NCBI GenBank assembly: GCA_017634575.1
Contig: JAGBND010000153.1
Span: 1 to 35,672, forward strand
Direction of reading: 5' to 3'
Length of the DNA stretch: 35,672 bases
From: Bacillota bacterium
Lineage (GTDB): Bacteria; Bacillota; Clostridia; Lachnospirales; Bianqueaceae
A model generated the notes under the pieces. The model saw nothing but the letters and a program-made list of their open reading frames with translations, did no database searches and was not told where the DNA came from. The position numbers were made by a program, and so were the translations under genes. Positions within the stretch are counted from its first letter, which is position 1; every line of letters starts with the position of its first letter. Below are positions 14,881 through 22,635 of this stretch, one piece after another.

Positions 14881-16813
14881 TATTTTAGGAGGTCTGTACC
14901 AGATCCAGCAGCCCATCGGCCAGGGCGGCCTGGGAACCATCTGGCTGGCCTACCATCTGAATCTGCAGAAATATGTGGTGGTAAAAAAGGTCCATGACCG
15001 TTTTACCCAGCTGGTGAACTGCCGCATTGAGGTAGATATTTTAAAAAGCCTTCATCATCGGTATCTTCCTCAGGTATATGACTTTTTCGAGGCGGAGGAC
15101 GGTATCTTTACCGTCATGGATTATATTCCCGGAAAGGATCTTCAGAAGTACGTCCAGGAAGGATATACCTTCAGTGAAGAACAGCTGATCACCTGGCTGC
15201 ATCAGCTGTTGGATGTGCTGGATTATCTGCATACCAGAACGCCAAAGATTATCCACTGCGACATCAAACCGGGAAACATCATGATTTCCGACACGGGTGA
15301 GATCTGTCTGATCGATTTTAATATCTCCCTGGATGGTGTTAACAACAAAGAGCTGGTAGGCGTCAGCAGCCGCTATGCGGCGCCGGAACAGATTACCAGG
15401 GCCAAGCTGGTGATGCAGGGCAGATCCGCAGGCGAATTTGTGGTTGACGAGCAGTCCGATCTCTATTCTCTGGGAGCGGTTTTCTATCGTCTGATGAGCG
15501 GTTATCTGCCGGAAGAGAGAAGAGACGGAGGCCTTAAGCTGACGCAGATGGGGCTTCCTTACAGCGACAACCTGTGCAACCTGCTGGATAAATCCATGGA
15601 GAATGCAAAGGACAAACGCTTTAAAAGCGCAAAAGCCATGGAGGATGGCCTGAACCATCTGGAGCGATGGAGCCGAGAGTACCAGAAGCTTTCCAGACAG
15701 AATCTCATTATGGACATTTCCTACGCAGCCTGTCTGCTGATCCTCCTCCCCATGATGCTGATTGGTTTTCTCCGCATGAAGGAAAACGAATTCTTTGAAG
15801 CCTATGATGCTTATATGGAAGAGATCAGCGTCTATTATGAAGATAATGCGGATCCGTCGGCGGTTTCCGCTGTTCTGGATAACGGCATCAAGCTGCTGAA
15901 CGATCAGCGTTTTGATGATGACTTCAAAAAATACCCGGATCAGCATGGGCGTGTGCTTCTCAGCATCGGACAGGGGGAGCTGCTGCTTGAACAGAACAAT
16001 CAGGCGGTGACTTATCTGAAGCAGGCCATGCAGGAAGCTCCGTCTGAGCTGGCGATTTACCGGGATCTTGCGATTGCCCAGGCTTTAACCGGCGATACGA
16101 AGGGCGCAGAAGATACGCTGTCCCTTGGGAAGCTTCATGGGCTATCCCTTTCAGATTCCCTTCTTGCCAGCGCGCAGATCTATGCAGCAGAAGGAAACTA
16201 CGAGGATGCCTATAATGCAGCCCTTCAGGTGGCCACCGACCCAAAAAGCGGTGACCTGCTGATGCTAAAAGCTTCCTCGCTGGCCATGGATCTGATCTCC
16301 GATCAGAAAGATTATGCCCGGGGCATTACGCTGGTGAACGATATGCTTGCCAGAAGCTCAGGCACCATGCGGGCGATGTGGCTGAGGAAGGGCGGTTCTC
16401 TTGCGCTGGAGGCCTATCAGATTGGTTCTGATGCTTCCTATTTAAAGACCGGCATCAGCTATTATGAAGCCCTGCGCCAGGAAGGCTACGGCGGGTACGC
16501 GGATCTTTTGAATTTAAGCTATCTGTACGAAGCGGACGGACAGCTGACAAAAGCAAGAGACCTGCTTTCGGATATGAGTCAGGGCGCCTGGAAGGACAGC
16601 TATGAAGTCTATCTGAGACTGTCCTATGTATATTATCGGATCGCCAATGAAGCAGCAGTTTCTCAGAAGGATTATACCTACGTGAGGACCTGTTTTAACC
16701 GGGCTAAGGAACTGCTGGAGCAGTCAGGCCACAGCGTATCCGAAATTCCTGATATGCTTCAAATGGAGCAGCTGATTCAGGATCTGGTAATCAGCGGGTG
16801 GCTGAACCCGTAA
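14867..16813 (+). CDS. Transmembrane Ser/Thr kinase 2, non-RD with DFN motif, TPR ectodomain
   Basis: 648 residues. The kinase domain (about 10-270) has GQGGLGTIW (18-26), Lys40, Glu55, HCD (130-132) in place of HRD, KPGN, DFN (150-152) in place of DFG, and APEQ (172-175). Catalytic Lys and both Asp residues are kept, so activity is plausible. The Cys before the catalytic Asp makes it a non-RD kinase, and the activation loop has no Thr, so it is probably not switched by loop phosphorylation. A membrane helix (283-303) leads to an outer region with several TPR-like repeats (about 350-640). The start overlaps the FHA-ATPase gene by 14 bases. It differs clearly from kinase 1, so it is not a recent duplicate. 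Confidence 0.9.
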   Translation: MGPGDILGGLYQIQQPIGQGGLGTIWLAYHLNLQKYVVVKKVHDRFTQLVNCRIEVDILKSLHHRYLPQVYDFFEAEDGIFTVMDYIPGKDLQKYVQEGYTFSEEQLITWLHQLLDVLDYLHTRTPKIIHCDIKPGNIMISDTGEICLIDFNISLDGVNNKELVGVSSRYAAPEQITRAKLVMQGRSAGEFVVDEQSDLYSLGAVFYRLMSGYLPEERRDGGLKLTQMGLPYSDNLCNLLDKSMENAKDKRFKSAKAMEDGLNHLERWSREYQKLSRQNLIMDISYAACLLILLPMMLIGFLRMKENEFFEAYDAYMEEISVYYEDNADPSAVSAVLDNGIKLLNDQRFDDDFKKYPDQHGRVLLSIGQGELLLEQNNQAVTYLKQAMQEAPSELAIYRDLAIAQALTGDTKGAEDTLSLGKLHGLSLSDSLLASAQIYAAEGNYEDAYNAALQVATDPKSGDLLMLKASSLAMDLISDQKDYARGITLVNDMLARSSGTMRAMWLRKGGSLALEAYQIGSDASYLKTGISYYEALRQEGYGGYADLLNLSYLYEADGQLTKARDLLSDMSQGAWKDSYEVYLRLSYVYYRIANEAAVSQKDYTYVRTCFNRAKELLEQSGHSVSEIPDMLQMEQLIQDLVISGWLNP

Positions 16814-16832
16814 AGAGAAACAGAGGGGCATC

Positions 16833-16934
16833 ATGTTTTTAGCGTCAGTTATCCTGCTTCTGGTTGTGTCGATCGTCTACGCGGCGTTTCGCATACCGAA
16901 TCAGGTGAAATTAAATAAACTGAAACATTCCTGA
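16833..16934 (+). CDS. 33-residue single-helix membrane peptide
   Basis: A short gene coding 33 residues: a hydrophobic helix (about 2-19, beginning MFLASVILLLVV) followed by a basic tail (RIPNQVKLNKLKHS). A purine-rich ribosome site (AGAGGGG) lies 5-6 bases before the ATG. It sits 19 bases after kinase 2 and 18 bases before the TPR-LRR gene, filling the gap neatly, which supports it being real. No known family is recognised. It may assist or regulate one of the adjacent membrane proteins. Confidence 0.6.
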   Translation: MFLASVILLLVVSIVYAAFRIPNQVKLNKLKHS

Positions 16935-16952
16935 TACAAAAGGAGAGAGACC

Positions 16953-18770
16953 ATGAAAAAGAACAAGACACTCATGATTGTTCTGCCGATCGCCATCGTG
17001 CTTGTGCTTGCAATTGCCGCTGTGGCTGTGATTTTCATCATGCGTCAGAACAGACAGGACAAGTACCAGGATCAGATGAAATCCGCAGATCAGTACCTGA
17101 TCGCAGGAGACTATGAAAATCTGATTGTTACTTACAAGGCGGCCATTGATCTGCAGCCTCAGAAACCGGAACCGTATATCGGTCTGGCCCAGGTTTACAT
17201 CGAACGCGGTCAGCTGGTTGACGCTGAGGATATCGCCAAAAAAGGTTATACCGAAACAGGTGATGAAAGACTGCTGACATTGATGAACGAGATCGATGAT
17301 CTGCGGCTGACGCCCAATACAGCGCAGGGAAATACTGCCAGCGATGAGATCCTCTCCGGCGCTTTGACATCTCAGACAGGCGGCGTCATCTATGCCGGTT
17401 CTGACAATGAAGGCCTTGCCTTTAAAGCCTCCACGCTGGAAATGCTCACCTCCTATTGCTATCAGGAGTTTGTGAACAGCTTTGGCCAGGGAAGCGCCAT
17501 GCCTGCCGGTGATGACGGATTTGCCTTCACCTTCAAGGGACTGAATGCAACGCTGTATTTCAAGAATCTTCCCGGCTTTAACAATCTGGTGGATGAGCAG
17601 ACCCGCACGCCTGTTCCTCAGGCCAAGCCCTTCAAGATTCTGATAACCCAGCCTTCCACCATGTTCCTGAATTTTGAAAGCTTTATCAGCTTCGATAAGC
17701 TGAGTGCTATGATCCCCAACCTTACAGCGCCTGTGCTTGACGAAGAGACTGGTTCCTATTTTGTTACCACCCCAGGCACCGATTATGTGCTTTATATGGA
17801 AACAGATGCGGCCGGCAATATCTTCAAACAGGATGCAATGATTCAGATTCTGATCAGCGACCCCATCAAAGAAGAATATATCAACGATGAGTCCAGGACC
17901 TTCGTGCTTGGCTCTCATGTCTATCCCTACGAGGTGCCTTCCATTGTGATCGAGGGTGAAGATCTTGGCAGCATTTCTCCGCTGGAGAACTGCACCGCTT
18001 TGACAGAGCTTTCCCTGACCGACTGTACCTTTGACGATCTGTCGCCTCTGAGCGGCTTGAATACCCTGCAGATTCTGGTGCTGGATTACAGCCGCGGCTT
18101 CAGGAACCTTCAGGTAATCGGACGCACCAACATTTCGCTGCTGTCCATCCGAGGCTGCACGCAGCTGAATGACCTTTCCGGCATCCAGAATATGCTCCTC
18201 TATACATTGGATCTTACCGGTTCCGGCGTCAGCTACGAAGATGCTTACCAGTACAAGAAAGATCATGTCTACTGCACGGTATACTTTGACGGCAAAGAGT
18301 TGACCCTTACTCAGGAAGGCACCGCGGATCCGTCCAACGTTCCGGAAGGCTACTTTATGCTGGGCAGCCAGATGTTCTCCTACGATGAAGAATCCATCTA
18401 TGTTTCCGGTGAGAGAATCGATGATATGTCCGGTCTTGCAAACTGCAAGAAACTGAAAGACCTGACGCTGGTCAGCTGCAGCTTTGACACCCTTGAGCCG
18501 GTTGCCGGCTGCGAGAGCCTGCAGACTATTCAGCTGACCGGCAGCTCCGGATTTACGGATCTTTCTCCGCTCTCCGGTCTGAAGTATCTGTCGGCTGTGG
18601 TGGTTCATGGCTGCTCTCAGATATCCAATATCGATCCTTTGGACAATATGAATCTTACCTATCTGGATCTTTGCTTTACTTCTGTCGGCTATGACCGGGC
18701 ATACAGCTACAAGCAGGCCCATCCCGACTGCGTGGTTTACTGGGATAACAAACAGGTTACACTGGACTAA
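16953..18770 (+). CDS. Membrane-anchored TPR and leucine-rich-repeat protein
   Basis: 605 residues. An N-terminal uncleaved signal anchor (about 6-31) is followed by TPR-like helices (about 38-115), a middle domain of unknown fold (about 140-300) and two long homologous units (about 313-450 and 466-604). Each unit starts with LGSHVYPY or LGSQMFSY, contains irregular leucine-rich repeats (SPLSGL, LTELSL, LKDLTL) and ends with VYFDGKELTL or VYWDNKQVTL. The C-terminal bulk should lie outside the membrane, as for the ectodomains of both kinases. A good AGGAGAGAG ribosome site precedes the ATG. It is the last gene before a strong terminator. The function is unknown; protein-protein contact is the likely role of both repeat types. 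Confidence 0.85.
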   Translation: MKKNKTLMIVLPIAIVLVLAIAAVAVIFIMRQNRQDKYQDQMKSADQYLIAGDYENLIVTYKAAIDLQPQKPEPYIGLAQVYIERGQLVDAEDIAKKGYTETGDERLLTLMNEIDDLRLTPNTAQGNTASDEILSGALTSQTGGVIYAGSDNEGLAFKASTLEMLTSYCYQEFVNSFGQGSAMPAGDDGFAFTFKGLNATLYFKNLPGFNNLVDEQTRTPVPQAKPFKILITQPSTMFLNFESFISFDKLSAMIPNLTAPVLDEETGSYFVTTPGTDYVLYMETDAAGNIFKQDAMIQILISDPIKEEYINDESRTFVLGSHVYPYEVPSIVIEGEDLGSISPLENCTALTELSLTDCTFDDLSPLSGLNTLQILVLDYSRGFRNLQVIGRTNISLLSIRGCTQLNDLSGIQNMLLYTLDLTGSGVSYEDAYQYKKDHVYCTVYFDGKELTLTQEGTADPSNVPEGYFMLGSQMFSYDEESIYVSGERIDDMSGLANCKKLKDLTLVSCSFDTLEPVAGCESLQTIQLTGSSGFTDLSPLSGLKYLSAVVVHGCSQISNIDPLDNMNLTYLDLCFTSVGYDRAYSYKQAHPDCVVYWDNKQVTLD

Positions 18771-18782
18771 TGACCCTATAGA

Positions 18783-18832
18783 AAAATCCTTTGCAGGCGT
18801 GGGAACAGGATGCCTGCAAGGGATTTTCCCTT
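18783..18832 (+). terminator. Strong terminator closing the kinase/FHA block
   Basis: A sixteen-base-pair stem (18783-18798 with 18812-18827, one G-U pair) encloses a 13-base loop. The 3' arm ends in TTTT and CCCTT follows. It lies 12 bases after the TPR-LRR stop codon. Confidence 0.85.
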
Positions 18833-18876
18833 GATAGAAAGACAGCTTTTCGACAGCGCATGAATGGGAGGATAAG

Positions 18877-19974
18877 ATGCCTTCTTTAACAGACATTTTT
18901 GAAGATACTCAACAAAGACTTTGGGACGATCACAGGCTAAGACAGCTTACCTACGAGGCCGTAAATACCACCAGGGTGTTTCCTGAAAACTTTGAGATTA
19001 CCCGTGTGGCGGGAATGACGCCCACCCGAATCAGCGTGACGGGGGAGACAACCCTTCAGGCCGCAAAGAGAGTTCTTTCCCAGACGGGAAGAAGCCTTCC
19101 AAGCGGATTTACAGGCAGGATTACCCGGCATGTGGCCATCCTGAATTTCGCCAATGGCGTCAATCCCGGCGGCGGGGTGGTCTATGGCGCCAATGCCCAG
19201 GAAGAGAGCATTTGCCGTTCCTCGAATCTCTATCCCTGTCTTACAAAGCCTGAGTGCTATGATGATTTTTACCGTTATAATGATTCCCGGGGCTTTCTTT
19301 ATTCAGACCGGATCATCTATTCTGAAAACGTCTGTATTTTTAAAGATGAAGCCGGCCGGCTTCTGGATGAATCGGAATGGATGTTCGTCGATGTGATTAC
19401 CTGTCCGGCGCCTAATCTCAATGGGGTGGGCCAGATGGATGACCGCAAGCTTTCCGGCTTGTATAATGAGCGGATCCGCAATATTCTTTCGGTGGCGGAG
19501 GTCCATGGCGTTCATACCTTGATCCTTGGGGCTTTCGGCTGCGGCGCTTTTCTCAATCCCCCTGAGCTGATGGCGGAGGCCTTCTCCTATCAGCTGTTAA
19601 GCGGAGATTTTCGCAATACCTTTAAAGAAGTGGTCTTTGCCATCAAGGCCACGGATCCCCGTTCCTATTACAATTATCAGGTGTTTACGGACTATTTCTC
19701 ACCCTTTGGCATGTCTCAGCCCATATCCGGCCGCGCCAGGCCTTCCGCAAGAGAAAAGAAAGCATCTTCCGGAAGCGGATTTAATGCGGTGATCCTGCTG
19801 CTGACGGTTTTATGCCTGGTGCTGGGTGTCGGTTTGCTGATTTTGTTTGGCGTGGGTATGTATTTGTCCTGGTTTGACGGCGCATCAGCTGTGGTGATCG
19901 GCATTTTGCCCGGGATTTTTATCGGCCTGACGGTCCTGCTGGCCTGGCAGTATATCCAGCTTTCCAGGTCATAG
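18877..19974 (+). CDS. TIGR02452-type macrodomain protein (bacterial PARG-like) with C-terminal membrane helices
   Basis: 365 residues. The first 270 or so match the microbial PARG/DUF2263 family, whose members hydrolyse ADP-ribose chains or bind ADP-ribose. The family motif GGG-x7-QEE is intact (GGG 98-100, QEE 108-110), with the second Glu expected to be catalytic. LILGAFGCGAF (215-225) is the second ligand loop. Unusually, a basic linker and two hydrophobic helices (about 303-330 and 337-360) follow, so the enzyme is probably tethered to the inner face of the membrane. The ATG is supported by GGGAGG at 18866-18871. The gene lies alone after the terminator of the kinase block, with no ADP-ribosyltransferase or NAD-related gene beside it. 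Confidence 0.87.
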   Translation: MPSLTDIFEDTQQRLWDDHRLRQLTYEAVNTTRVFPENFEITRVAGMTPTRISVTGETTLQAAKRVLSQTGRSLPSGFTGRITRHVAILNFANGVNPGGGVVYGANAQEESICRSSNLYPCLTKPECYDDFYRYNDSRGFLYSDRIIYSENVCIFKDEAGRLLDESEWMFVDVITCPAPNLNGVGQMDDRKLSGLYNERIRNILSVAEVHGVHTLILGAFGCGAFLNPPELMAEAFSYQLLSGDFRNTFKEVVFAIKATDPRSYYNYQVFTDYFSPFGMSQPISGRARPSAREKKASSGSGFNAVILLLTVLCLVLGVGLLILFGVGMYLSWFDGASAVVIGILPGIFIGLTVLLAWQYIQLSRS

Positions 19975-19992
19975 ATCTTGTAAAGTTGCATC

Positions 19993-20021
19993 TTGAAAAA
20001 TGCAGCTAAATCAGATATGCT
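19993..20021 (+). promoter_or_regulatory. Sigma-A promoter for the sensor kinase gene
   Basis: TTGAAA (19993-19998), 17-base spacer, TATGCT (20016-20021). Transcription would start near 20028, so an upstream in-frame ATG at 20000 would not be on the message and the start at 20084 is preferred. Confidence 0.65.
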
Positions 20022-20083
20022 ATAAAAGTAACGGTTCGGAAACGTTACGGACAGTATATCTCACCTTGGGAGATGCTTTTTGC

Positions 20084-21562
20084 ATGATCAAAATTACCTT
20101 GCCGGGAGCCCTTGGAAGGAGAATCTTTTCCATCAGGGCTCCTTTATTTATATGTATTGTCATTTTATATGGCATATCGGTGATTCTCTTCGGAAACTAC
20201 TATTTCACCAGCATCGAGCGTTACTGGACTTCCCAGCGCGAATCGGAGGCCAACCGGTATATCAACTATCTGGCCGGCGAAATCGCCTTCTATGAGGACG
20301 AAAACGGCGCCCTGAAGGCTTCCTTGGACAGCGATTTCCAGAGCATGTCCCGCATGTACAGCTATATGCGCGTGCTGATTCTGGATCCCAACGCCAAAGT
20401 GATTCAGGATACCACACAGTCCAGAATCGGCCGCTATGTGATCAACGACGAGGTGCTGAAGGCGCTTTCCGGAGAAACGGTTCAGGATGGCGATGAGAGC
20501 GTCCGCCGCATTGCCGTGCCCATCAAGGGAAAAACCAATACGGAGACCGTTCAGGGCGTTATCTACGCCTTTGTGTCCCTTGAAAGCGTGGCCCAGGTGG
20601 TGGAGAGCGGCAGGGTGCAGATATATCTGTACATGTTTTTGATATCCCTGGTGCTGATCGGCATCACCTATGGACTGATTTTCCTGCTGACAAGGCCTCT
20701 TGGCAAAATCATCCGCTGGCTAAAGGAGCTGAGAGATTCCGATAAACAGATTGAAGATCTGAATAAGCCGTCTTTCCACCTGAACACGGAATACTCTGTG
20801 ATTACAGACGAGGTGGAAGAGCTGACTCACGACCTTCTGACTCTGGACCGTACCAGAAAAGAGTTCGTATCCAACGTATCCCATGAGCTAAAAACGCCCT
20901 TATCGTCCATTAAAGTTCTGACGGAATCCCTGCTTTTGCAGGACGGTGTTCCGGAAGAGCTCTACAAAGAATTCCTTCAGGATATCAATGGCGAAATCGA
21001 CCGGATGAACGGCATCGTCAGCGACCTGCTGACGCTGGTGAGGCTGGAGGAAGGGCAGAATGTCCTGAATCTGTCTACCTTTGCCCTGGAGGATATGGCG
21101 GAGGATATTGTCAAGCGCCTTTCGCCGCTGGCGGATCAGCGCCAGATTACGCTTACCACGGAGGTTGTGCATCCTACGCAGATTGAGGCCGACGAAACCA
21201 AGCTGACCCTGGCGCTTACCAACCTGGTGCAAAACGGTATTAAATACAACAAAGATGGCGGCAGCGTAAAAATCCGCATCGATTCCAATCAGCTCTATGC
21301 CTTGATTGTGGTTTCGGATACGGGAATCGGCATTGAGGAAAAGAACTACGATAAGCTTTTCCAGCGTTTCTACCGGGTGGATAAGGCCAGGGACAGGGGA
21401 GCCGGCGGCACCGGCCTTGGGCTTTCTATTACCAGACAGATTGTTACCCTGCACCGAGGGACCATTACCGTGTCGTCTGTTTTAGGCGAGGGCAGCAGCT
21501 TTTCCATCAAAATGCCCCTGATTCAAACTCAGGATGCGGAAGAAGAGGAGGAAGAAGTATAA
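20084..21562 (+). CDS. Membrane sensor histidine kinase (PhoR/WalK-like), no adjacent response regulator
   Basis: 492 residues from the ATG at 20084. Two membrane helices (about 16-40 and 178-202) flank an outer sensing domain of about 135 residues. A HAMP segment (about 203-255) leads to the HisKA dimerisation domain with the phospho-acceptor His267 in SHELKTPLS. The HATPase domain has the N box (LTNLVQNGIKYN), DTGIGI, the F box (FQRFYRVDKARDR) and GTGLGLSI. The enzyme would autophosphorylate and pass phosphate to a response regulator, but none lies on either side. It ends in TAATG, sharing one base with the lipoprotein gene downstream, so the two are coupled. Confidence 0.92.
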   Translation: MIKITLPGALGRRIFSIRAPLFICIVILYGISVILFGNYYFTSIERYWTSQRESEANRYINYLAGEIAFYEDENGALKASLDSDFQSMSRMYSYMRVLILDPNAKVIQDTTQSRIGRYVINDEVLKALSGETVQDGDESVRRIAVPIKGKTNTETVQGVIYAFVSLESVAQVVESGRVQIYLYMFLISLVLIGITYGLIFLLTRPLGKIIRWLKELRDSDKQIEDLNKPSFHLNTEYSVITDEVEELTHDLLTLDRTRKEFVSNVSHELKTPLSSIKVLTESLLLQDGVPEELYKEFLQDINGEIDRMNGIVSDLLTLVRLEEGQNVLNLSTFALEDMAEDIVKRLSPLADQRQITLTTEVVHPTQIEADETKLTLALTNLVQNGIKYNKDGGSVKIRIDSNQLYALIVVSDTGIGIEEKNYDKLFQRFYRVDKARDRGAGGTGLGLSITRQIVTLHRGTITVSSVLGEGSSFSIKMPLIQTQDAEEEEEEV

Positions 21563-22635
21563 TGAAACATCTTTTACATCTTCCTGAGAATGCCTTCAGG
21601 CCTCTTGCGGTTCTTTTGCTGATGATCCTCTCCCTGACATTGCTTTTTGGATGCGCGTCTTCCCAAACACCTTCCGGCAGCGCCTCTGATTCCAATGCAG
21701 GCAGCGCCCGGGAAGGCTCAGAGGCAGGGCAGGTCATGGAGGTTACCCCCACCACCTTGTATTATACGGACGAGTCCTGGAGCTCCCTGACGGGTGTCAG
21801 CCGTGTCGTTAATTTCAGCGGCGCCAATTCGCTGAAATCCCAGCTGGATGAACTGTTTCATCTTTTGCAGGAACCGCAGGCGCTGCCTGAACCGCCACAG
21901 GATCTGCGCTCTGTGATCCCGGAGGAGATATTCAAGAGAATCTATCTGGAAACGGAAGATTCCCAGGGCCGAGACGGCGCTAACGGTGCCGCAGAAGCCA
22001 ATGTGCTTTATGTAGAAGTAGACAAGTCCTACGAGACCATGGAGGCCGCTAAACGGGTGATTTTCCGCTCAGGCCTGAGTCAGACCATGTTCAGTCTGAA
22101 CAGCTTGTCCCGCATCGATTTTGTGGTAATCGCGGATGATATGGTAACCGTTGTGGATTCCATCTCCCGAACAGAACAGATGATCATCGGCGGCTATGAC
22201 GAAGGCATCTACCGGGATGAGGTGAAGGTGGTGCTGTATTTTGCAAGCAGTTCAGAGACAGGCCTTGCAGCGGAGGAAAGAACCATTCGTCTCAACATGA
22301 CAGAATCCCTTCCATCCGGTATTGTCAAAGCCCTTGTCGATGGACCAGCGTCCGGAAGCGATCTGAAACGGACCATTCCTGAAGGCACCAAGATCAATGA
22401 AATCGTGGTAGAAGAGGGTGTCTGCTACGTGGATCTTTCAGAAAACTTTGTGCTGAATCACTCCGGCGGCGAAATTCAGGAAAAGCTGACGATTTATTCC
22501 CTGGTGAATTCCCTTTGCCGGGTGAGCGGCATCGACTATGTACAGATATTGATAGACGGTAAAAAGACAAGCTTTTATAAGACCTATGTTCCGATCGATT
22601 CCTTCCTGGTATTCGATGAAACAATTGTTGACTGA
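21562..22635 (+). CDS. GerMN-domain lipoprotein
   Basis: 357 residues. A lipoprotein signal peptide ends in LLFGC with the acylated Cys at 31, followed by a Ser-rich tether. The C-terminal part (about 215-345) is a GerMN domain (KVVLYFAS, LVDGP, YVDLSENF, LVNSL), the family found in GerM and in lipoproteins encoded beside PhoR/MtrB-like kinases. The middle part may be a degenerate relative of the same fold. It is translationally coupled to the histidine kinase, so it may be a sensory partner at the cell surface. Lipidation would require Lgt, also encoded in this window. Confidence 0.88.
   Translation: MKHLLHLPENAFRPLAVLLLMILSLTLLFGCASSQTPSGSASDSNAGSAREGSEAGQVMEVTPTTLYYTDESWSSLTGVSRVVNFSGANSLKSQLDELFHLLQEPQALPEPPQDLRSVIPEEIFKRIYLETEDSQGRDGANGAAEANVLYVEVDKSYETMEAAKRVIFRSGLSQTMFSLNSLSRIDFVVIADDMVTVVDSISRTEQMIIGGYDEGIYRDEVKVVLYFASSSETGLAAEERTIRLNMTESLPSGIVKALVDGPASGSDLKRTIPEGTKINEIVVEEGVCYVDLSENFVLNHSGGEIQEKLTIYSLVNSLCRVSGIDYVQILIDGKKTSFYKTYVPIDSFLVFDETIVD

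Noticed and set aside
14867..16813. Kinase 2 as a dead pseudokinase
   Set aside because: HCD and DFN are atypical, but the catalytic Lys, Glu and both Asp residues remain, so loss of activity cannot be claimed.
16911..18896. Minus-strand open frame of 661 codons opposite the TPR-LRR gene
   Set aside because: Antisense shadow of a gene with clear domains and a ribosome site on the plus strand. It also crosses the terminator at 18783-18832.
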